Shown: one piece after another, positions 45,001 to 51,700 of the stretch
Layout: the number at the start of each line of letters is the position of its first letter
Numbering within the stretch: the stretch's first letter is position 1
Notes under the pieces: generated by a model
What the model was told of the DNA's origin: nothing
Databases searched by the model: none
Seen by the model: only the letters and a program-made list of their open reading frames with translations
Assembly (NCBI GenBank): GCA_937864365.1
Contig: CALMJT010000216.1
Location: 1 to 64,000, forward strand
Length of the DNA: 64,000 bases
Direction of reading: 5' to 3'
Source: an uncultured Alteromonadales bacterium
Lineage (GTDB): Bacteria; Pseudomonadota; Gammaproteobacteria; Pseudomonadales; Cellvibrionaceae
Program-made: the position numbers and the translations under genes

Positions 45001-45506
45001 CCGGCGTAGACGTAAGCTGGCAGGACTTCTTTAAAACCGATTCAAAACAACAGGTAGAAACCATTTGTGAGACATCAAAAATTCAGTGGCAATGGTTGCA
45101 GAACAATAAAGGCTTACAAATAAGTCAACGTTCCCCCGGAATTATTAAACATCCAATAACTCAAGAATTTAGTTTTTTCAATCAAGTTCAATTACACCAT
45201 CCCGCGTGTTTAGAGCCTGAGGTACGACAAGATCTTGTGGCTTTAGTCGACCAAGACCAACTACCGAGAAATGTCTATTACGGTGATGGTTCGGTTATTT
45301 CTGACGAAGAAATGGCGGTAATTGGCGAATTATACGAAGTCAACGCAATTCGACCGTCGTGGCAGGCTGGAGACGTTCTAATGGTTGACAATATGCTAAT
45401 TGCCCATGCCAGAGACCCTTTTAAAGGACCTCGCAAAATCGCGGTAGCTATGGCCGATATGTATGAACAATCCGACGTTTGGTCACCGCCGACAGTTGGT
45501 CTTTAA
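36054..45506 (+). CDS. NRPS 3: C-A(Asp)-T-C-A(Gly)-T-C-TauD (Asp beta-hydroxylase)
   Basis: C motifs HHIAFDAWS, HHIITDGWS, HHIITDEWS; codes DLTKVGHVG(K), DILQIGVIW(K); C-terminal TauD domain with FHNESSHMSRWPRKQWFFSE and distal AHARDPFKGPRKIAVAM. Confidence 0.93.
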   Translation: MTQKSSLQANVSNNFSIQNTTDWQKKCLLAQRLQSLPNEKQQVFRAKLAEQGINSWQLPIVGNSANTQLNIPLSAAQSSLWFIQTLADEDGSQFLRTSYNLNSNLLIKGDLNLEIFKRALELFFIENEIFYTIYLRDTETGKPIQTLLPNPESVFNEVWHFQRIDYAYEENQQRVNDIINKQKLIPFELSSKAPIAFFLNQFNCSTWMFSITVHHIAFDAWSEGIMIGRLCEIYDQLLQNTANTPEQNTQVLAKNIPENTNTELPTYKDYAIWQEQWLAGSDAQLQLDYWQKHLQNCQLSLPLPRDFAPSNNLSDSDIFEVDVTLSKQFFEKLTHITQQHNATPYHWLLTAFKWLLCKYTNSYDINVGTSVALRDRPELQNLVGMFVNTLVLRDQFTHDSPFLTSLNSVKNTVKNAYDYKEYPFYRLLDALNIDRASTYHSLFQVLFVYVDLPSSELPSIHGASLTPILSKTQEARFELTLRVEELINGDVKLRLEFDPKLYRESTVTQMLVDYEALLLQLNNDIDLNLQNWLPPSVINQYKSSNTRFNNVKAISNNSEIANNGISSAFNAYHHWVHQTPSAPALIWQDEAEQTIFTYAEFDQQANLLAGVLQQQGINQNDCIAFVSDRAYWQIIAVIAAWKLGASYVALDAQWPNRRINELLAIIKPKCVLHNCNTDCHYFNDDNTGYVADISIALENDILAIEKLSKQFNSNASANILTFPPNLSVAYYIFTSGSTGKPKAVAISHRALSTYTSAINNALNLPNSSQLTSVSSLATDLGHTAVFGALLNGHCLRWFATDLINDPMLLAKKLQQNPVDVIKLTPSHVKAFTPVLELMSPSYYWVCGGESLSADTAETLLKINPQCQLINHYGPTETTVGALINFVTLNDIARYRSQGCIDIGKPLKGYRALILNEYNQLTVPGCIGELAIAGDALADGYHDDPTATDHSFIEVDILGEHLRVYKTSDQVRINKLGNIEYIGRNDNQVKIRGNRVELNEIEQKLEAFEGISNAVALFIGNVDDQPVNRLVAFITGEISQKQNTEKYIEQITQSLEQQLPNYAVPETLRILEQFPLLASGKIDRKKLINDYLESSQKLNNVQQNILDNNGKQNAIVTAVVVTEDQQQLLSIWRKVLQRDDLTIHDDFFRVGGDSILSLQVIALARKSGIKLTPKEFFKKKSISKLLPNNPSDDVNSKDLTVSEGVVKKNGFEKIDSEKTATDISIVEKDLNSFPLSLSQERIAWLEDFNGGDNSYHLNVALCFAQKINQQAIERTLKHLIFEHESFRMGFKQSAGQYRAFVIDGFTAVNHFSIEILPSIDTAKIWTEHGFCLDQPPLLRAAIIEQQDESILLLKLHHIITDGWSMRLFTEQAIAHYTHYCEDKNTQNNEWISELPADNVKAARVQYSDYAIWQRQQSFSDDIHFWQSFLATTPSYLNLPNDTSVTGTPNLSDARHHSGLFTAQLSNDLCRQLDEYLLTQTQGLTASNLLLSSFALALYRVCQQSQFRIGLPVSGRVHPDLNDIIGLFINTLVIPFDLKPEQSASEFITTSQENVQAALNHQNVPFECLVKELEQHRDTTKTPLFNVLFNFQHSNFNKTESIDNESVTIDRNHFGQSIAKFELTLDVTETRAPQQRTYQLEWEYKAECFSKATIKNLQDYFSLSLQWLLNESKESLHATAKKLAEFDDITENNQQLLNVTNTTQGEVSINAVRDIITQGIKQKHKTAIIDQFGSLSYQNLLLGAWSLSAEINSRLEQSDIQPENNAVIICLERDRSLPISLLACWLAGKAYVPIDPNHPKDRNQLIIESCRASVCIVSNTTNIDGFSGITVNVDKVLKNTVTTPEELDYLTQQALPGQNPLAYSLYTSGSTGKPKGVLIEFDPLNNFLQAMQNIFQLNDTDVCLASTTITFDIAGLELWLPLVHGATVVLASEAQRVSELSDLIAKYGVNLVQATPSGWKLLLEQVTAAKTPTLLSQVTAICGGEALSESLARRIQNHTKTVFNVYGPTETTIWSTCYQVSNHFSHYSGNVAIGKPILNTQCLVLDSNHNQVPVGAVGELFIGGHGLAKGYAGQEQLTREKFVHLEKYKHLATRFYQTGDRVRYNNNGDLQFVSRTDSQIKLRGYRIELGEIENALESISGIQQAAVILKDTDEHAYLAAFIQLVEDTQRTDFAKKDLIVAQLKALIPTYMVPQCFTVLENLPLNTNGKIDRLALAGIDINDTTKETQQNINADCSQTQGIVLNTWQELLFPNYTDVELRNTDNFFELGGHSLLASQALARINTHFNFENPINLRQFFDNATIGQLSNLCDAKLTTAESTHTSISGLVKIEASFAKRAPVSTQQYRLWLAEQFTPAAYNMSLAVKLKGAVNLEAVNLAIKSIFDRHESLRTRFELIGEHLEQVIDDTTALPFTTQKITGCTDTDVENLRNELLKQRFDLQTQLPFNVYLIESSPSQYYLIFIIHHIITDEWSMNNLVAEFTKIYSSYTKDSNQEQFVLPNLTIQYKDYSIWQHKQFTKSYGEQLDEFWQQQLKNYKNFQWPQNSSGQVRKNGLAKRLNVLLSQEQTAVIKSFARAQNTSEFIVLSAIFRVWLARLVSANDVVIGTDFANRPSPDLEPLVGFFINLLPLRLSVDEHSTFAEIVSHEKEHFLEVNEFQQQPYEKVIEHYRANNSSDRSALIKFLLVMQNTPAADIHLPDLSVSVLPNSNQTARFDLSVFINLDKQCELQWVYDCSIFDDITINHYATQLSEILNTLTHNPNQKIASLSDLKPTKIERVDSKKNKLSKLKYLKSKKDNSALDNNLIIEQCDTHEKSLVDDKNRVTFGRWVRSSSGSDALPYVFLCNNSDINSTVWVKEYIDTIHEKLLSHGAVLFRNFGLQTPVDFEQFVESMHPQLFGKYGDLPKKEGGKNIYRSTPYPDDRMILFHNESSHMSRWPRKQWFFSEIVATEGGATPIVDCRLVYQQLPENIKYKLLNNGLLYARTFLPGVDVSWQDFFKTDSKQQVETICETSKIQWQWLQNNKGLQISQRSPGIIKHPITQEFSFFNQVQLHHPACLEPEVRQDLVALVDQDQLPRNVYYGDGSVISDEEMAVIGELYEVNAIRPSWQAGDVLMVDNMLIAHARDPFKGPRKIAVAMADMYEQSDVWSPPTVGL

Positions 45507-45521
45507 CTAGGAATTTTTGCT

Positions 45522-48500
45522 ATGATTTTTTCTTTGAATACCATTCAAAAGCAACTGACTTTGAGCAGTGACAGCCGAATTGTTACTGTTGTAATTAATG
45601 GCCTTGCAGACGTTGATCTTTTAAAACAAGCACTCGAAAAGATCATTAAATTTAATGACATTCTGCGAGCACAGTTAGTTGACGATGTTGATTTAACAAT
45701 ACCGGTGGTTGAATACTTAGCAGAATCCAACGTAGTGCTCAAAGATTATTGTGAAGGCGATGAGTTATTGCCTAAACATTGGTATCTGCAAAAGCGCTCT
45801 GAAGACCAACATTCTTTAATGTTTAAAGTGTTAAATGTTTTATTCGACGAAACCAGTGAATCTCTTTTTTGCCATCAATTACAGGTAATTTACAACAGCT
45901 TAGTTAGTGACGATTTAAGCAAAAATCATGATGAAAACAATTTTTTTGAAGATTTATTGGGTGAATCTACCATTCAGTATTCGGAGTTCACACAGTGGCT
46001 TAATGATTTAGAAAACGATGAAGATAATTTTGAAGCGAAACAATATTGGGCAAAATATGCAGACGCTGCGCCGATAAGTTTATCTCATCTCGAAACATTT
46101 GATGAAACGTTAAACAGTATAAAAACTTATCACCAACACTCTACAACAGTGGCACTGCCCGATGGAATAAATCTTACCAATGATGAACTCGCCGTTGTTT
46201 GTAAGCTTTTATGGTCAAAACTGCTTTGTGACCACAGCGGCAGCGATAGCATTACTATGGTTGAATATTACGATGCTCGCCATGAATATGACGAGATGTC
46301 TACTTCTATGGGTTGCTTTGCTAGATTAGCGCCTTTTCATTTTGTATTAACTGCCGAACAATCTTTTCAAGATTATATCGATAACGCATTGCACGAGTAT
46401 GAATTAAGTTCCGAATATATTGAAGCACTGCCAAACAGCTGCTTACAATTTGCCAATGTTGCCTACGAATTTAAAAATTCTTGTAATATTATTGCTGATA
46501 GTAATTCAAGTGAAAATGCTCAATCTAAAAAAAATACATCAAGAATTAGTTTTAAACCTACGCCGTCAACTTTGGAACCACCCGAGCAGATTGCGCTTAA
46601 ATTAACCGTGTCAGCGTCGGTTTCTGGCGAGTTGTCAATTACTGTTACCATCAATAACAGAATTAACGAATTAGCTGCGACGCTGTTGGCGGATCAATTT
46701 AAATCAATCTTGCAGCAATACTTATTTACCTCTAAAGATAAACAATTTAGCTTAAATAATGTCAATTACATGTCTGCTCTTGACCAGTCATTGAATGATA
46801 TTTGGATTAACCGACAAACTTCGTACAAAGGCGACGTTTTAGAGGCAATATTATCTGCGGCAATAAGTAACAGTAATCACATCGCTATTATCGAAGGTCA
46901 CAAGCAGTGGACTTACGGTGAGGTTGTTCATCAAGCACACACTCTTGCAAACCAGCTAAACAACACGACTTTAAATGCTAATTCGCAACAATCAGCACCG
47001 GTTGCCATTTTATTAGGCCAAAAAGCAGAAACCTTAATTTGCCAACTCGCCAGCTGGATGGCAAATCGCGCTTTTATTGTGGTAGATATCAAACAGCCAG
47101 AAAGTAATATTTTATCTATTTTACAAGAAACGAACGCGAGCATTATTGCTAATTCTTTTGCGGATATAGAATATTTACGATTAAAAGCGCAGGAGCAGGG
47201 CATCGGTGATTTTAATCATCAGATGATCAGCTATGAAAATCTGAATTTTGCGAGTGATTCCAGTTCTGTACGAGATGACTACGATTTTCATCGACCTACA
47301 AACAATATTCCCGCTTATATTTTGTATACATCAGGAACCACGGGTAAACCCAAAGGCGTTATCATCGGTCGTCAGCAGATTTCTAATTACGCCTTCGCCA
47401 TTGCTGAGCAGTTAGGTTTTAAACGAGGTGTTCATTGTGCGGTAGCCTCATCGTTGAGTACCGATCTCGCGTATACCTGTATTTTTTCGGCGTGGTTACA
47501 GGCCGGTTGCGTAAATTTAATACCCGATCAAACACGCACCAATGCAATTGCTTTCTCGAATTATATTGAATCATTTAAGCATCAGGGTAATGCAATAGAA
47601 TTTCTCAAAATCGTACCGGGGCATTTTCAGGCGTTAATAGGCGATACCAACACAATACCTAAATACCTACCCAGCAGCGGTTTAATCTTTGGTGGCGAAA
47701 AAGCTAGTGCGACGCTAATTGATGCTATTCACCAGTGTGATGCTGCGATTTCTATTTACAACCATTATGGCCCAACAGAAACCACTGTTGGCGTAGCCAT
47801 TGGCCGTTACAACAAAGATAACCCGCAATTTTTATTGCAGCGGCCGTTATCGGGCAACACACTTGTACTCGTAAACAACAACCTAGAACCCGTTTCAACG
47901 GGCTCAATCGGTGAGTTGGCTATTTCTGGTCAACAAGTAGCCATGGGTTATTGGAATTTGCCGTCTGAAACTGCTCGACGCTTTAAATCGTTAATGATTA
48001 ATGGCAAAGACGACTTAGTTTATCTAACGGGCGATATTGCGCGCTTTACAATTAACGGTCAGTTAGAAATTCTAGCTCGTAAAGATCAACAGGTGAAGGT
48101 ACGAGGTTTTCGCGTTGAATTGGATGCGATCTGTTCCGTCATTGAAGCACAACAACACGTAAAAAAAGCGTTGGTTAAAGTTGATGACCAATCGAGCCAA
48201 GTTTTAATTGCCTACATACAAACAACTTCGAGCACGGTTGATCTTCTACTGCTTGAACAAAGTCTAAAACAGTCACTGGCATCGGCATTACCGGATTATA
48301 TGTGTCCTAGTCAGTATCGTTTTATTACCGGTATTCCATTATTGGCGTCGGGAAAGATAGATTTAGCCAAGATTGATACCTGTGTCATTCAGACTAATAA
48401 CACGGAATTTGTAGCACCTCAAAGCGCGCTAGAAACACTCGTCTGTGAAATTTGGCAAGACAAATTAACCCGTAAACCAATTGGCATTAATGATGATTTT

Positions 48501-48764
48501 TTTGCTTTAGGTGGCCATTCGTTAATTGCGATTAAAATCGCAGCGGCTTTAAGCCAACAAGTCAACATTGTATTACCGCCAGGCATTGTGTTTGAAAATC
48601 CAACGCCTTCTGATTTATCGCAATTTTTACTGGCTAATAGTGACAACAAAGCCAAACTAGAAGCAATTGCTAAGGCGCGTTTGAAGCTACGAAATATGTC
48701 TGACGAAGAAAAAGCTGTATTACTTGCACAACGTCACTCACAGGAGCCCGCCGGTGCAGTTTGA
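45522..48764 (+). CDS. NRPS 4: degenerate C-like (interface?) - A(Asp) - T
   Basis: About 420-aa C-like N-terminus without HHxxxDG (VLNVLFDETSESLFCHQL at that position); code DLTKIGHVG(K); FFALGGHSLIAIK (T). Confidence 0.9.
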   Translation: MIFSLNTIQKQLTLSSDSRIVTVVINGLADVDLLKQALEKIIKFNDILRAQLVDDVDLTIPVVEYLAESNVVLKDYCEGDELLPKHWYLQKRSEDQHSLMFKVLNVLFDETSESLFCHQLQVIYNSLVSDDLSKNHDENNFFEDLLGESTIQYSEFTQWLNDLENDEDNFEAKQYWAKYADAAPISLSHLETFDETLNSIKTYHQHSTTVALPDGINLTNDELAVVCKLLWSKLLCDHSGSDSITMVEYYDARHEYDEMSTSMGCFARLAPFHFVLTAEQSFQDYIDNALHEYELSSEYIEALPNSCLQFANVAYEFKNSCNIIADSNSSENAQSKKNTSRISFKPTPSTLEPPEQIALKLTVSASVSGELSITVTINNRINELAATLLADQFKSILQQYLFTSKDKQFSLNNVNYMSALDQSLNDIWINRQTSYKGDVLEAILSAAISNSNHIAIIEGHKQWTYGEVVHQAHTLANQLNNTTLNANSQQSAPVAILLGQKAETLICQLASWMANRAFIVVDIKQPESNILSILQETNASIIANSFADIEYLRLKAQEQGIGDFNHQMISYENLNFASDSSSVRDDYDFHRPTNNIPAYILYTSGTTGKPKGVIIGRQQISNYAFAIAEQLGFKRGVHCAVASSLSTDLAYTCIFSAWLQAGCVNLIPDQTRTNAIAFSNYIESFKHQGNAIEFLKIVPGHFQALIGDTNTIPKYLPSSGLIFGGEKASATLIDAIHQCDAAISIYNHYGPTETTVGVAIGRYNKDNPQFLLQRPLSGNTLVLVNNNLEPVSTGSIGELAISGQQVAMGYWNLPSETARRFKSLMINGKDDLVYLTGDIARFTINGQLEILARKDQQVKVRGFRVELDAICSVIEAQQHVKKALVKVDDQSSQVLIAYIQTTSSTVDLLLLEQSLKQSLASALPDYMCPSQYRFITGIPLLASGKIDLAKIDTCVIQTNNTEFVAPQSALETLVCEIWQDKLTRKPIGINDDFFALGGHSLIAIKIAAALSQQVNIVLPPGIVFENPTPSDLSQFLLANSDNKAKLEAIAKARLKLRNMSDEEKAVLLAQRHSQEPAGAV

Positions 48765-51700
48765 TGATGAATTACTACTTTCATTGCTGCTAGACGATAA
48801 GCTGCTAGACGATAATAGCAATGAAGTAATCGACGCTTGCGAGCGGACAAAAGCTCATGGGGCGACACCTGCCGTTGGTACGCAGATTAAAAAGCACGCA
48901 ACAACCGGCGTGTTTCCGTTGTCTTCCAGTCAGCAGCGTATTTGGTTGACGCAAACCATCGAAAATGATGCCAGTTACCATATCCCTAGGCATTTTATCT
49001 TGGATAAAAGCGTTGACCTGCGAGCCATAGAACCAGCACTTCAATGTTTAATTGGTCATCATCCGTCGTTACGTACGCGTTTTTATTTAAATGAAAATAC
49101 CGCGAATCCCGAACAGGAAGTTCTGGCATTTGACCAAATCAGTTTTAAATTAGAAACTGATCACACTAACGCTGAAGCGCTAACCGATTTTTGCTCACAG
49201 TGGTTTAACACGCTGTTTACGCTGAATAAACCGCCGTTGATACGCGCTTGTTTGCTCAAAGTTACCTCACAAGATAATAATCTTAGCGATTGTCATAAAG
49301 TACAACCACAAACTCAGCAGCATTTATTAATTTGTATTCATCATATAGTTTCTGATGCACGTTCTAGCGAAATACTCAGCGATGAATTTTTGCATAATTA
49401 TTGGCATTTTGCCGCGCAACTAAAAAATGGCGTTACGGTTGACGATTTAACCGCGCCCAAACAACCCCCTATCGATTTGCAATACAGCGATTATGCTTTG
49501 TGGCAAAATGACTGGTTTAACTCTGAACAATATCAGAACCAAAAAGATTATTGGCAAAGTAAATTTAAAGGTTTGATCGAGTCAGGTCATGATTTATCGA
49601 ATATTGATTCGCCAGTATTGATTAAAGATCGCTCGTCTACACTAATTCAAAAAAGTGATGCCATTAAACGTGAATTTTTTCTGGAATCTTCACTGAAAAA
49701 TGCCGTCGAGCAAAAAGCTAAGCGATTGAAGATTTCGGAAAATTCGTTGCTGCTTGCAGCTTATCATCGATTATTATTTCGCGTCAGTGGTAATCGTCTA
49801 ACCAGTGTAGGATACGCTCTAACCAATCGTGAATCCGATCAACTCAACGACATAGTAGGTTGTTTTATCAACACGCAGGTATCTTTTGCTGAATTTACAG
49901 ATTCTCACGAAAATCTGGATCTGTTCATTGGCGATATACATCAGCAACAAATAGGGGCGTTAAACAACGCCAGTTTTCCCTACGAGCACTTACTTGCCTT
50001 GTTTAATAATGTTACCGCTCAACAGGTTGGATCGCTATTTAATGCTTTTTTCAATTTTAAACAGGTCGATAAAAATACCAAAGGTGTTGGCAATTTGGGT
50101 TTTAACGATCAAATAATAGCGGGTTTATCTGCTAAATTTGATGTAAGCCTTGAGATTACTCGTAATCAAGAGACATTTTATGGTGTTTTTGAATGTGCCG
50201 CTAAACATTGTAAACCAGAGACCGTCGAGTATTTAACAGCCCTGTACCAAGAATGTGTAATGGAGCTTTGTGATGTTAATCATGCTTCTAGCTCAAGTTA
50301 CGCTACAAAAAATAAAGCACTCTTGTCATCTAATCAGCATTGCTTTTTTGAAGAATATTTAAATAACGGCTTATCTAAATCAAAAAACAATAAACAATCG
50401 CTCTTTACTTATTACAACGATAACAACGAGCGTGAAGTTTATTTTGATCAATTATTTTTATGCGCACACAAACTTGCGGAAAAACTTAATGAGCTTATCG
50501 ACGTTGACTCTAGATTACAAAAACAACCATTAATAGCAATCAGTTTACCGCGCTCAATAAGTTTGCTGGTTTCATACCTTGCAGTTCGTTTTATTGGTGC
50601 GGGTTATGTTGCTATTGATCCAGATTTACCCGATGAAAGAATTACATACATATTGAATCAATCAAAACCCATCGTATTTCTAACCGATGTTCACACCAAT
50701 CTATCCGACAAGGTATTTTCACCAGAAGATTTTGCAACTATAAGCGACGACGATACCGCGAACACGTCTGCTTTTAAGCAGTTAATTTGTTACAACCCAA
50801 CGGTTTATATTGAAAATTTATTAACCCATAAACTGCCAGTAAACGATGCGCCATTACAGCCCTCACTTGTTCGCAAGATTAGTTTTTCTACGCTTAGCAA
50901 TAACATCGCGTACATTCTTTTTACGTCGGGCTCTACGGGAAAACCCAAGGGCGTTCAAATTGGTAATCGTGCATTAGATAATTTTTTAGCCGCTTTTCAA
51001 GATATTCTTAAACTCAATAAAACTCATAGCTTCCTTGCTTTAACCACCATCTCTTTTGATATTTCAGGTCTAGAAATATGGTTGCCGCTGTGTACTGGCG
51101 CAAATTTGGTGTTGGGTAAAAAAGAGCATCAGCGCGATCCAGAAGCGCTTTTTGAGCTGATTTTGCAAAAGAATATTACTCATTTACAGGCAACGCCTAC
51201 AACCTGGGCAATGTTAATGGCGCTTGAGGTTGAATTTCCACCCGGTTTTGTAGGTATCTGTGGAGGCGAAGCGTTATCGGACAGTCTAGCGGCCAAAATT
51301 TGCGCTCGCGGCATACAATTACTGCACGTGTATGGGCCGACCGAAACAACCATATGGTCCACCGCCAAGTGGATTAATCGCGCTGATAAAACCGACCTCG
51401 GTGAATACAGTTTCGGAGCAAACAATATCAATAATTATCGCGATAACCGCTGCGACGGTAATAGCACCGGAAATATTACCTTAGGTAGACCCATTGCCAA
51501 TACCGACATTTATATTTTGGATGAACACAACCGATTACTTGATAAAACCCGAGTAGGGGAGTTGTGTATCGGCGGAGCTGGATTAGCCGAAGGTTATTAC
51601 AACCGCGACGATCTTACCCAAGCAAGTTTTATACATTGGAAAGATGTAAATGGTTATAGTCGTCGAATTTATAAAACCGGCGATCTAGCCAGACTTAATG

